From Corynespora cassiicola (Eukaryota > Ascomycota > Dothideomycetes > Pleosporales > Corynesporascaceae), in contig JAEUWY010000023.1 in assembly GCA_022059125.1 (NCBI GenBank), positions 2,542,001-2,606,000 of the forward strand: a stretch of DNA of 64,000 nt. Direction: 5' to 3'. The notes beneath the pieces are model-generated. The model worked only from the letters and a program-made list of their open reading frames with translations. It did not search any database and was not told the DNA's origin. Position 1 is the stretch's first letter; every line of letters starts with the position of its first letter. The translations under genes and the position numbers were made by a program. Shown here one piece after another: positions 1 to 11,287 of the stretch.

Positions 1-2943
1 CTGCCGTACTCCGTCTCTCCGCAATCACAGCACAGCACAGCATGGTCGTGTCATGGCATGTCATGGCATAGCATGGCGAAGCATAGCTGGTTAGTCTCCC
101 GGAAGAAAAACGAGGGAGAGGTGACGCACGACGTTCTAGACCGGTCCAACGCCTCTAACCGCCTTTTCGTCCTCCTCCGCTACTGCTGCTGCTGCTTCTG
201 CTGCTGCTACCACCCTGCCTGACATGGCATTATGCCACGCTACGCGATCACTTGGTGCTACCAAGTTGCTGGCTAATTAGCTAGCTAGCTAACAAGGCAG
301 CGGTCGAGTTGACGCGGGACTTGCCGTCTGTTTCGCAGTCCGCTGTTCTCCGCAGGTTGGGTGCGGAGAATATGTGCTGCTGAGGGTTTTTTGTGGTTGG
401 TAGACGAATGTACATGGTTGGACGCCTTGTCTGTCCGTCTGTCTGTCTGCATGCCACACTGTGCGGCTTCTTTTGCACATACTGTCTTCACATGATGGTG
501 TGTGAGGTCAAATCGAGACCACCCAGCCGGTAGGCTGGGGGCAAAAACACACGCTCTGCGTCACGTCTTTCCAGTGCTTTCTACCCTCTTCCCTCCTCCT
601 AGTGTCAAGTGTCAAAGGAGAAGGACGGAGTGGGAAGACGGTAGAGGGGCAAACGGCGGCGGTATGGCCATGTACGTCTTGTCATGTCCGTCCCGAGAAT
701 CAACATGGAGGGAGGAGAAGGGTCCAGAACGCGGCAGGGCAAGGGCAGCAGCGGGCGGCGAAACATGGGCTGGGAAGGCTTGGTGGCTGGTGGGTGCGAC
801 ACGTGGTGGGGAGATGGGCAAAAGGAACAGAGTGGGAAAAAAGGGGATGATGCAGGGTAAAAAAGAGTTTCCCTTTGCCAGGAAGAAGGAAAAAAAACAA
901 GGGTTGTGGAGTGAAGCGGGCTGCCACGTTGATGTGGATGTGTCTTTTTTTTCCCCTTCCCCTTGTTTTTCCCTCGGTGGAAGAAGCTGGTCACCACAGA
1001 AAAATAAGGGTAAACAAGGGTAAACAAGGGCTGGAACTATAATTCTTTGCTTTTTTGTCGTACTGTGCTGTGCTGTGCTGCAGACGAGGTGGTTTGTGTG
1101 TACATGCTCCCATGTACCATTTTCGTTTGTGGCCCCCCCCTTCATCCCGGGGGGTTTGGAAAGTTTATGTGGGTTTCTGCTGCTGCCGCTAGCTGCACTG
1201 CGTAGGCGTAATGATTCCGATGGATTTTATTTTGAGCAGATGCAGACGCAGACGCAGCAGATGCAGCATGCAGTAGCAACCTGCCATCCTTTCGCCCCGC
1301 AGTGGGCGAGCAAGTCATCAGTCAGTCAGACAGTCAGGCAGACGAATGAGTCCCTCGGCTGATCCGTTTGGTTGGTTGGCCAGTCACTGGCTGAATGGCT
1401 GGATGGCTGGATGGCTGGATGGCTGGATGGCTGGTTTGCAGGGCGGGGGGGAGGCGACAGAGCCGTCGCATCGTACGTATGCTAGAACCGTGCCGGCACC
1501 TGCACAACGAACCCTCGCCCGCCTCGTGGACCACACCATCAAAAAAAAAAAAAGGGTATCTAGATGGACGGATGTACATCGAGCACATGTGATCGCGATC
1601 TCATCTTCACCAAAAAAAAAAAAAAAGGATAGCCATGGTGGACGATGCAGCCTGGCGCATGCACATTGCCAATCCACCCCCCAAGACGGCAATGGGCGAC
1701 GGCGCTCCACGGTCCACCATTACTCCTAGACCGCTTTCCGATTGGCCGCGGCCAAAGTCGCCGCACTTTTAGCCACTCTCGGATCTACCTGGAACGCTTC
1801 TTCCGTTCGAATGAAGAGCTCCTCTGTTCCGTTTTCTGATTCTCTCTCGCTGTTTCCCTTCTCTTTCCCTGCAATGCACTGCACTGCACTGCACAACCCA
1901 AAGTCGCTTCCGCTCCATGGAGAAACTGAATGGGGCGGGCGAGGGGGGCGAACAAGAAATGAAGCCTTCCGGTTTTGTCTGGCGGAGGGAGGGCGTTCCT
2001 AGCGGGCCCTCGCCCCCAAGTCGACTCGTCCAAATCCAAATCCGAATCCGACTTTGTAGTCAGTCAGTCAATCATTCATCCATCCAAACCATGTCGAGTG
2101 CTCCTTTCCCATCTCCCCTTGCGCGTAATAGTTTGGTGAACAAGGTTTTGCGGAATCCAAGGAGAGTTTTCGTCCCCTCTACACTACCCATGTGGTGCGC
2201 CGCCTCGCAACATCAGACCCCACATACACTACCCTTTTTCTTGCCCCTCCTTCTCCTCCTCTTCCCGCTTCATTCTCCAACCTTGTCCCCCTAAGGGCTA
2301 GTCACGGCACATGCAGTTTTGGTGTCGGTCCATGTTCAAAACGAAGCCATGCGATTACTATTACTATACACGCATTGAACGCTTCTAACTAACGGAACAA
2401 CGACACACCCAAAAACCCATGTCCATGCAGCAATATATTACACCATGTGCGAAGTGAAGGTGAATGGATGCATAAAGAGGCCACAAAGACAGAGCAAAGC
2501 AACAAGTGGAGAGGTAGAGAGAGAGAGAGAAAAACAAATACTCGATACTCGATTTCCTCGGGGAAAAAAAAGATTTCGTGCCACCTTTTCATGTCTCAGT
2601 TCGTCCTTCGTTGCTCGCGGGCTAAGGGGTTCGGTTCATCTCCGTTACAAAAAAGAAAAGAAAGGACAATATCGTTGCTTTTCGTCGTGATGAATTGGCG
2701 TCTCGACCGTGTGTGAACGTAAAGTTAGAATTGGCCTGCCCGGCAGGACGAAACTTGCAAGAAATTCCTTCCTTTCCTCAAGAATCCCGACTGTGCGCAA
2801 TCCCGCAAAATGAATTTGGTTGAAAAAGGGAAAAACTCGGATCCAAGGGAAATGGGCCTTGTCGGGCGACTGCCTGGGCGGAAAACGGGGGAAAATGCGA
2901 GTCTAGGTTTGGTTTGGTAGGGATAGGAGTGATGGTAAACGTC
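1..2943. other. Gene-free region with simple repeats
   Basis: No reading frame here shows recognisable family motifs or a splice pattern that joins open frames. The stretch is rich in short homopolymers (A or T runs near 1540, 1610, 895 and 2570), TG/CTG-rich segments near 180-215, a tandem octamer near 1395-1434, and a repeated GGGTAAACAA unit near 1005-1030. Part of the right side is probably the 3' untranslated and downstream region of the minus-strand YTH gene. Nothing else can be supported. Confidence 0.6.
1395..1434. repeat. Tandem octamer (ATGGCTGG)5
   Basis: Five uninterrupted copies of the 8-bp unit ATGGCTGG lie in gene-free DNA. Simple minisatellite; no function is implied. Confidence 0.9.
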
Positions 2944-5066
2944 TCAAAAGGGCCTAATGTGAGGTGCACCCAGTTGCGGCTGCATCATTGGCGCTCCCGC
3001 GGTGCTCGAAGGTCCCAGTCGATGAAACATTTGAATCAAGCGTTCGCCGACACTGCTCTCAAGCTCAGTGCCGTCTCTCGCAATCTTGACCTCGCGATTG
3101 GCGTTCCATGGATTGCGGAGCCCCCGCGTGCGATAAAATGGTAGTCGGTTGGTGGAAATCCATTCAACCTTGAACGGCTTGCCCCAGCTTTGCGCGACGG
3201 CAGCCTCGGGAGGCACAATCGGCGGGGGCGCCGGCGGTGCCTTGTCCTTGTCCTCTGTATCATCCTGTTCGTCCTTTTCGACCTCCGCCTCCGCGTCCGA
3301 AAGCTCCGCTTCCCAGAATATAGTTCCCCGCGCAGAATCATCGATAATCTTTCCCTTGGGGGCAAATTCCGTCGCAGGAGTGGGGATGGATTTTGGCACG
3401 TCTGTTGCCTCCATGATGTTCTCGGGCTTGGGGGCCGCACTAATGAGCTCTGCCCCCTCGTCCAAGATGGGTGATGCCATGCGAGCGTAACCAAAGTATT
3501 CACCGGACTTGTTGGCCGAAAAGATGAGGTAGACATTCTCTGCCGTCTGTCTGCCGTCAGTACTTGTGGGGCTGTGGATGGAGTGTGCTCACTTTGAAAG
3601 CATTGTTCAACGCCACCTCGTTGTGCGACTGAGTCGCCCAGATGCCGTTTCGGACGCTAAGCTCCAAGTCCTGCAATGTCAAACTCTTGACAATAAAATA
3701 TTTTTCCGCCGCGGTGGATTGCCGAGCTTCGTTAGAGGGTACCGTGGGCAAGTCTGTAGAGTCTGCAGGTACCTCGTCGCTGTCTGTCTCCAGTGGTGAC
3801 ATGGGTGGCGACATTGCCGGCTGAGGGCTCAGCATTGCCGAAGGCCCCGTAGGCACTCCAGATGCCGGCGCTGAGCTGCGCCGGAGGCGACAGACAAGCC
3901 GGACGCCATTGAAGCGTGAATCGTGGAATCGGTGCATGGCAGCAGTGCACGAGGCCTCTGTGCGGTAGTTGACAAAGGCGCAATTGCTCTTAGATATGAG
4001 GAAAAGACTCTCAATGTCCTTTGTGGCATCGCGCGAGAAGTGGTCCTTCAGTGAAATGACAGTAGTCCCCGGGGGAAGGTTTCCGACCCATAGCGCATGT
4101 CCCGACTGTTTTGGTTTTCTTGGAGGTCCACGAGGTATCGAACTAACGGGTCCGGAACGTGGCATGCCTATAGGCAAAGTGGTTAGCAACTAGCAGACAA
4201 TGCTGTCGCTGCGCGAGCTTTCGACTTGGATACCACTCACCTGATCCTTGTGGGAAACTTGTGCCAAACATGGCTCCCACATTCGCCTGTTCTGGGCCCA
4301 TGCGGCCTCCAGGAATATAAATTCCATCCTGCTGCGGCTCCATGCCCTGTCCCATCATGTTGACAGATGTAGAAGTAAGGCTCGGCCTCCTCCCATACAT
4401 TGCCTGGTTCTGCCCACCCTGCGCAGCAAATCCCTGTGCATACTGCCCCTGCGGACCGTATGGAGCCGGATAGTACATGTATTGAGAGGGTTGATGATAG
4501 CCCTGGTATGGTACCTGTGGACCAGGCATACGCTGCTGGCCGGCGGGGAAGTGCGTATAGTTTGCGTGCTGAGAGCCTTGCCCGGGAATGAAACCCTGAG
4601 GATATTGGCCTGGCGTGAAGCCGGGACCATAAGGGGAGTGAGTAGGAAGTGGAGCAGATCCAGAGTTGTGCATCTGCAAGCTTTGTTGGAGTTGGTAAAC
4701 GAGTGCGGATGTGGAAGCGCCGGAAAGGTGTCGCTGCGCGGACTGGGGCGTTTGACTGCTGTTCTGTACGCCGTCCACAGAGGAATACTCTGGGAGAGCG
4801 CCGACCATTGAGCCCATGTTCATGGCGGTTGGGCCGTAGTCCTGCATCGGATAGTGAGGGGTAGCGGAGTGGGCGGGAGAGCGAAGGTCAGGTCGGAGTT
4901 GGCCCTGCGCAATGGAGCTGAGTTGCGAGTAGAAGGGTGCACTGCTGGCCCCTGCGCTCAATGTTGATGGAGGTGGGTTCGAAGAAGTGCGATGGTCCTC
5001 GGGCGCAATGCCAGTTGCTGTGATGTCCGAGGTGCGAGGGACAGATCCCGGAGGTAGGTCGCCCAT
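2944..5066 (-). CDS. RRM and YTH domain RNA-binding protein (m6A reader family)
   Basis: Three exons (5066-4241, 4167-3593, 3546-2944) give a 667-residue protein. Residues 1-275 are a Gln/Pro/Gly/Tyr-rich disordered region. An RRM starts near residue 295 (HALWVGNLPPG, then CAFVNYR as RNP1-like). A YTH domain starts near residue 428 (EKYFIVKSL, GIWATQSHNE, then across the second intron ENVYLIFSANKSGEYFGYARM, and finally KVEWISTNRLPF with RNPWN). The family binds N6-methyladenosine in RNA through an aromatic cage; Trp residues in GIWATQ, IFWEAE and SWGKPF are in place. Both introns join conserved YTH or RRM-flanking sequence without frame loss. A start at 5123 is also open, but a good acceptor near 5104 suggests a 5' UTR intron (donor GTACGT at 5224), so 5066 is preferred. 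Role by family: control of mRNA fate; nucleus or cytoplasm unknown. Confidence 0.9.
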
Positions 5067-6495
5067 CTGGTCCTCGATAACGACTGGAAGAGCAATCCAC
5101 TGCTGGATCCAAACAAATGCCATGTCAGCCCATGGTTATGCGAGAAAGCGAAAGACTAGAGAGATGGGAATTCGAGCCATGCGGAGTATTTCTGACTCGA
5201 AGGGGACCAAACGCACAACGTACCTGTTACTATATCAAAAATGATGGAATGAGGGAGTGGCAAGCCGGATCCAACGAGTACCGAAAGGATGCTGGCCGGC
5301 GAGGACGAGATGTTTGGCCGTATACCAATGAGACGATCAAACGGTGAGAGGGGAGTGTGTAAAAAAAGAAGCGTGGACAGGTAAGGCCAGATTGGGGGGT
5401 GATTAACGACTTCGGTTCATGTAGCACCTGGACTCAAGTGCTCGCTTGGAGCGGAACGAGGATGGTGATCAGAATTGCGTGGCCAGTCAGGCGACAGGAA
5501 AGCAACCTGACGTCTTATGGAGACGGACAGCGAGACGGCAGCGACGATGAGAAGGGCAAGGCGCGAGGGCGAGCGACGCTTAGAGGCTGCAGAGGCGAGA
5601 CGAAGCTCGAGATGGGTTCACCAAGAGGCCCAGTGTATTGCGGGAACGCCGCACGCGGTTTTTACACGGCCTCTGCCTCAATTGCTCCTCGGGCCAGTAA
5701 GGGCTCGTGGGCTGACTGGGTCCGCAATTGCAGGCTGTGGCTGTTGGAATGGCTGTGGCAGCTGGAGTGGCCAGGGCCGAACCGAAGGGCTGGAGGCGAA
5801 TTGATCTCCAGAAATGTGAACAGGGCAGCGTCGGGGGGCTGGTGCACGGGGGTGCTCGCAAAAGAACGAGGGATAGGAGTAAAAGGGTATCGCGTTGGCA
5901 GCGCTGGGTAGAGTGTGGCGAGTAACGGCTGTTTCTAGACTGTGATGGGCCGTGGTGCTGATCCCAGACGACCTATGCAAAGCTTAGCGGACCCTTTGTG
6001 CCCCAGTAGGGCCATGCAGGAGGAGCTAAAACACGGGTACAAGAGGGAAAGCAGGTGACTTGGGCGAGAGAGGCTGACGAGCGAGGCTTGGGTCGGGGGA
6101 GCAGATTCTAGAAATTTCAGGAACGACTGGCGGGTATTGGGGAGCAAGCGGTGGGAGGGCCGACCAGGAGCACGGTAGAGGAAACAGGGCTCTCCAGGCG
6201 TCGGGCCAATTTTTTTGCACGTTAGCTACAAGTCATGAAGTAATCCCAAGAAAGACTATCCGTCCGAACGACTCTCGAATGCCAGCGTGGCGGGCGGGCC
6301 AATCACAGCGGGCAGCGTCGTCGACGGAGGAAACGGGGACAACGGTGGCTGCGCGGACTGGGCCGCCAGGACACTGCTTCGACTACTCAAGGACCAGGGC
6401 CTCCATTGCAGGGCGCCGCGTGGCCGCCGTGGCCATTATGCCACCGTGACATGGGCGCGAGGGCGGGCAGGCATAGCGGGCAAGCAGGGCGGACG

Positions 6496-6570
6496 GGGCA
6501 GGGCAGGGCAGGGCAGGGCAGAGCAGGGCAGAGCAGGGCAGAGCAGGGCAGGCCAGGGCCAGGCCAGGGC
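6496..6570. repeat. GGGCA/GAGCA minisatellite
   Basis: Runs of the 5-bp unit GGGCA interspersed with GAGCA, about 14 units, degrading on the right into GGCCAGGGCCA. It lies in gene-free GC-rich DNA. Confidence 0.85.
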
Positions 6571-7581
6571 AGACAATCGGGCAAAAGAGCAACGGCCGGG
6601 AGCAGAGAGTGAAGTGGCGGAGCGTCCTCGGCAGCAATCGTATGCACGGCGCAGATAAGCCTGGTCTCGGTGAGGGACGAGCAGATGGGTGCAGCGTGCT
6701 GGGAGCGGTTCTGGGACCGACCTGCCGGCCAAACGCCACAGCAGGGAGCCGACGCGGGCACCTGTAGTGGGCCGTCAGGAGGGCAGGTTAATTGGCGCAA
6801 CCGCACCAACGAAACCCCCAGTGACTGCGCGGTGCAATCTAGGATGCTGGGCGGCGGCTGGGCGGGCGGCCACGGGCTGCGTCGAAGGCCATGGTGCGCG
6901 TGGTGGGCGCGGTGGGCATCCTGCGAGTGCTGCTGCCAGAGGCGCCCGCAACCGTTTCCCCCTCCCCCCTCTCACCACCCCCGCCAGCAGCCAGCGTGGA
7001 CGGGACCACGGCCGCCAATGGGCGGCGGCCAGAGGGGCTCCCATTTTTTTTTTTTGCCACAGTCGGCCTTACCGCCTGGCGGTCGACATGCTTGGGCTGG
7101 CCCTGCTGGGCCTGTCGTCCGGGATCGACACCGACCTACCGAGCACAGCCGCAGCTGTTCCCGCGGGGTGTTGATCTTGCGCGAACAGAGCAGCGGCCGC
7201 GAGGGCGTGTTCGAGGCAGGCCAGCCAGACCAGCGAGGACCCCGAGAGGGCGGCCTGGGGCGGCGACGGGCCATGGTCTGCTCGTCCTGGCGACGCCTGG
7301 GGCCGGGCCAGGACAGAGGGCTCTGGCGAAGCCCTGCAGCGTCGCCTGCCGTGCTGGCCTGAATCGTGCGGCGGGCGCAACAAAAAGCAGGGCAGGCGAG
7401 ATGTCGATGCGCCACCATGGGGAAATTTTCATGGGAGAGTGGCTTTCGCGGTCGCAGGGGCGCCTTTTCCCATGCCCAAACAAGCTTTGGAGCCATACCC
7501 CACCGACGTAATCGAGTGGCGTGAGCAACCGCTAGCAGCCGTCGACGGTTCCAGGGTCCAGTCCAGTGACCACGCCCAGCC

Positions 7582-7617
7582 CAGCCTGCGCAGCCTGCGC
7601 AACCTGCGCGACCTGCC
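7582..7617. repeat. 9-bp tandem repeat CAGCCTGCG, four copies
   Basis: Two exact copies of CAGCCTGCG are followed by CAACCTGCG and CGACCTGCC. Short decaying minisatellite in gene-free DNA. Confidence 0.75.
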
Positions 7618-8587
7618 TTCCTTGATTCAGCGCCAATCTCGCCGACGAGCCCGAGCCTCTGCTGCATCTGCCGGCCAGGCGGCACCTGTCGCCATACTGT
7701 GGGGGCTTCGGCGAAATCATGCCAGACAGCCTGGAGACGAGCGTGCCCGCGTGAAAATTTGTCCTGTCGTTGCGCCGTCTGCGTAGCCGTTGGCCGCCGC
7801 CGCCCGTCCACCCAAGGAGATGAGCGCCGACGTGTGCTCGCATATCCTTTCCCTGCCCGCCGCCCTCCTAGCCTGCCTGCTACGCAATCCGCGCGCCAGG
7901 CCCGCCTCTCCTTGGCCTGCTCCGCCTGCTCCACCGCTCTCTTTTGCCACCCAGCCATCCACTGTCTGCCCGGAGCCGTGCTGCGCGGAGGCCCATCACT
8001 AATCGCCCATGGCTGCCCAAGGCCACCTTCGTCACAAAACGTCGACGGGTAAGAGTGATGCCAGCACACCGCGCGCTGCCACAGATCCCCCTGGCGATCT
8101 TGCCTTTCCCCCATGTTTCATAGGCATGCCTGTGCTGTGAGATCTGGGCCCAGCCGCCTGCATCCGGTCCAGGTGTATCCAGTCCATCTAAGTATTGCCC
8201 ATGCCGCGCGCATTGAGGGACAGACATGCTGTCATCGCCTTGCATCTACACGTGGGTCAGCAGTCACCCGGCCGCCGTGCACATCGCCAGCCCATCATGC
8301 CTCACGAGGCCGACTGCGTGCTCACATTCGCGTTGGGATGCCGGGGTGAGGATACGTCTTTTGCCATCACAATCGCCAGCCAGACTCCGCTGCGCCCGCC
8401 TGGGGGCCCTGACTGGCGTACAAAACTGCCACATGTGGGGGGGAAAAAGGGTATCAATTTCAAACAAGATCGCACACTGGAACCGATCCACGCTCCCGCT
8501 TCCGCGGCTTTGATGCGCATCTTCGGTACTTGCTGGTCGAACGGCTGACAAGAATAGAAACTAAGCGCATGTGCCCTGCTGCGACAG

Positions 8588-9749
8588 TTATCGAGCAACG
8601 TGATCCGAAAGGAAGCTCTCTATGTATTGGAAGTATCCCGGCTCGGCCACCGTATCGTTGTGGCTTCCATTGGGAAGCTCCCTCCACACCTTGGGTTCAG
8701 ATCTGCACACTGAGAATAGCCGATTCATGTGGGATGCCCTGCCAGACAAGGTCAGCCAAGCTTTGGACAGCGAATGTCATGCCATATAGCCATGCAATCA
8801 TGGCATAACTGCTCACGGGACTCACGGAATGATTTCGTCCTTTCTTCCGCTGAGGACTGTGGCACATTGATTGTCAGCATACACCCTCGACTTCCGCCAT
8901 CGTCCAGCGCGAAACGACGTACAAAGTATGGGAACCCCCGTAATCTGTGGCAAAGTCTCCTCACTCGGCCAAATTTGATGGCAAAGCGGAGCAAGATAAC
9001 GCGCGGGAGGAAATGCCCTTGACCGAGTTAGCACAAACGTAATCCACGCGGATCGTGCCACGTTACGTAGGTATCAGCTTGCGCAATGAGGTAAAGGTGT
9101 TTTCTAATATGATGCCAGCGATGTCGCCATGCTTCATGTTTCGCGCCGCCAGCCCGATGGAGACGGCGCCTCCGATGCTCTGGCCGTAAATGACAATCTT
9201 TGTCCCGCGCATTTCATGCCTCTCCCTGATGTAGTCGAGTCCGGTCTGCGCATCAATCATGAGCCCCTTCTCGTTCGGCGTGCCCGTCGAGAGACCATAG
9301 CCTCGGTACTGCAACATGAGCACGTTGCAGCGCAACTCATTCTCGAGTATCCTTGCGATGGGAAGACGATAGCCAATATTCCCCGCGTTCCCATGGAACA
9401 TGAGGACTGTGACGTTGCGCGCATGCTGTTTGTTGGCGCGGATGTAGAATGCGCTCAGGGACTCGCCATCAGGGGTCGGGATAAAAAGCTCCTCGTAATC
9501 CGTTATTCCGAACTGCGAAGGGCGGGGGACGTTTGTGCGAGCGTCGGGAGGGAAGTTTCTGGGGTAGATGATTTCACTGCGACATGTCAGTACACGTAGA
9601 CCAGAATGCTGGGCTTCCGGAGGTGCGACAATAAGCTCCACTCACTTTTGCTTAAAGTATAGCAAGCTGCTGAGCAAAGCCGCTATGCCAGAGGATGCAA
9701 GGAGTGGCACCCGGAGGTACGCCATGAAGCTTTGCAGTACCGATGCCAT
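8588..9749 (-). CDS. bem46: Bem46-type alpha/beta hydrolase (ABHD13-like)
   Basis: Five exons (9749-9646, 9576-9067, 9017-8923, 8856-8826, 8738-8588) encode 296 residues, the usual Bem46 length. An N-terminal membrane segment (about residues 12-32) is followed by the family's entry motif IIYPRNFPPDARTNVPRPSQFG. The catalytic set is visible: nucleophile Ser168 in YGQSIGG, Asp243 in SGRKDE and His273 in NGSHNDT; the oxyanion region HGNAGN is near residue 96. All four introns (69, 49, 66 and 87 bp) restore conserved sequence exactly, including a 31-nt exon that carries the catalytic Asp. Known Bem46 proteins are membrane-associated at the ER or cell periphery and affect germination and polarity in Neurospora; the substrate is unknown. 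It is divergent from the proteasome gene on the right. Confidence 0.95.
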
Positions 9750-10032
9750 CCCCGAGGGGTACAACGATGCCGGGAGAGGGGCGAGGCGCTGTGCAGAGGC
9801 TAGATGCGCAAAGTTCCGAGGTGAGATGCGCAAAACAAAACAAGTGATTTGGGGTAGATTCGGGAGTCGTGGTGACCTTTGATCTCGGCAAGAGTATCAG
9901 GAACGGGTGGGGTGCGCAGCGTTGGGGTTGACGTTGAAGTTGGGCTGTGGATATGTTCCGGCGGGATGCAGGAGCCAATTGCGCAGTGGGCAGGTACGGC
10001 GGGCAGTGCAGTTGCCTGGGTACGTACCTAGA

Positions 10033-10048
10033 TAGGTAGGTAGGTAGG
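10033..10048. repeat. (TAGG)4 microsatellite
   Basis: Four exact copies of TAGG in the shared upstream region of the Bem46 and proteasome genes. Confidence 0.85.
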
Positions 10049-10207
10049 CACTGGGCAGTTTTGCCAGCAACCCGTGGGGATAGATGATATGACCAAGGCT
10101 GCGCGAGGGATTTAACTCAGGGTCCTTCCGCGTGCAATCAAATCAGGGAGACGTGCACTGGAAGGGGGTAACCCCATGGCGTAGCCCCGGGAGAGCTTGG
10201 CAACTGA

Positions 10208-10216
10208 GATCACGTG
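10208..10216. promoter_or_regulatory. CACGTG (E-box/Cbf1-like) motif
   Basis: GATCACGTG reads as a TCACGTG core of the kind bound by fungal bHLH factors. The same 9-mer, inverted, occurs at 22941-22949 in another divergent promoter. The assignment as a binding site is inference from sequence and position only. Confidence 0.3.
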
Positions 10217-10381
10217 TCGAGCTTGGACCGTGAGACGGCGCAGCTTCGTAGCTCGCGTTTGCCTACGACCGCATCAACACCCATACTCTGCATTGCCGAC
10301 ACGACCCCACCGATACCCTCTTCTACCCTCCACACGCTTCCCACGACTCTCTGGTTATTCCCTGATTTGCGTATTTCGAAA

Positions 10382-11287
10382 ATGTCCGCTACGATGACGA
10401 CCGGCATGTTGGGTGAAGGTAAATACAGCGGCGTTCCGGGGCAAGCTTGGAGCTTACCGTTGATAGATGGCATTCACGTCGACATGAACCACCTGAAGAA
10501 GGGCGAAGTCAAGTAGGCATCATTTGATTCTTCATCATTGGAGACATGCTAACAGATGGCCGCAGCCTCGGAACCTCCATGTTGGTGGCCCCACCACTGC
10601 AGTCGCTGCAGTCGATCGACTAACGTTCAAACAGCATGGCAATCAACTTCAAAGATGGCGTGATATTAGGCGCAGACAGCAGGACGACAACGGGCGCGTA
10701 CATTGCAAACCGCGTGACGGACAAGCTCACACAAGTGCACGACACCATCTGGTGCTGTCGTTCGGGTTCGGCAGCGGACACACAGGCCGTGGCTGATATT
10801 GTCCACTACCACTTGGGCATGTATGGAATCACAAACAACGAGCCACCGACGACACAGACAGCAGCGGCCATCTTCCAGGAGCTCTGCTATTCCAACAAGG
10901 ACCAACTCTCGTAAGTGCGGGGTTTCCAGACACATGGGACAGGTCGGACTGACCGGGCAATGCAGGGCTGGCATGATCATTGCTGGATACGACCACCGCC
11001 ACGGAGGCCAAGTGTACTCGATTCCGCTGGGCGGCTCCCTCCACAAGCAGGCATATGCAATCGGCGGCTCGGGATCCACGTACATCTACGGTTATTGCGA
11101 CGCAAACTGGCGGGAGAACATGGACGAGGCCGAGGGGATCAAGTTTGTCAAGGGCGCGCTCCAGGAGGCCATCAAGTGGGACGGAAGCTCTGGCGGAGTG
11201 ATTCGCATGGTGGTGCTCACCGCCCGGGGAGCGCAGCGGCACCTGTACCTGCCAGACGTCAACTACGATGGCCCTGGCCCACAATGA
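10382..11287 (+). CDS. PRE3: 20S proteasome subunit beta type 1 (Pre3)
   Basis: Four exons (10382-10512, 10566-10580, 10635-10910, 10966-11287) give 247 residues. Maturation of the precursor should occur at Gly46-Thr47, leaving Thr47 as the N-terminal nucleophile. Asp63 and Lys79 sit exactly at the Asp17 and Lys33 positions of the mature enzyme, and the motifs [26 protein letters not shown] and [14 protein letters not shown] are classical beta1. The subunit provides the caspase-like (post-acidic) activity of the 20S core. The 15-nt exon 2 encodes the LGTS stretch with the catalytic Thr; it is needed to link the KKGEVN and IMAINFKDG blocks. Its downstream donor, GTTGGT, is not a strong consensus. 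The propeptide may start at 10382 or at the downstream in-frame Met before NHLKKGEV. Confidence 0.96.

Larger units (their letters stand above)
5067..8587. other. Long GC-rich gene-free interval
   Basis: This 3.5-kb stretch holds the probable 5' leader of the YTH gene (about 5067-5430) and the 3' flank of the Bem46 gene near 8588. In between the DNA is GC-rich and several overlapping frames stay open on both strands, the longest on the minus strand from 8114 to 6972. Their translations are Arg/Gly/Pro/Trp-rich, mutually overlapping and lack any motif I recognise, as expected of GC-rich noncoding DNA. A GGGCA minisatellite and a 9-bp tandem repeat lie inside. Confidence 0.5.
9750..10381. other. 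Divergent promoter region, Bem46 and proteasome beta1
   Basis: A 632-bp interval between the two start codons. It contains a (TAGG)4 tract at 10033-10048 and a GATCACGTG motif at 10208-10216, 166 bp upstream of the proteasome start. No coding segment is apparent. Confidence 0.7.

Noticed and set aside
5066..5123. Upstream start MAFVWIQQW for the YTH gene
   Set aside because: A plausible acceptor (near 5104) and branch site lie just inside this extension and a donor GTACGT at 5224 fits a 5' UTR intron, so the start at 5066 is preferred; the alternative cannot be fully excluded.
6972..8114. 380-codon minus-strand open frame
   Set aside because: GC-rich, Arg/Gly/Trp-rich translation with no domain, overlapped by equally long frames on the other strand, and no splice-consistent extension. 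Treated as chance.
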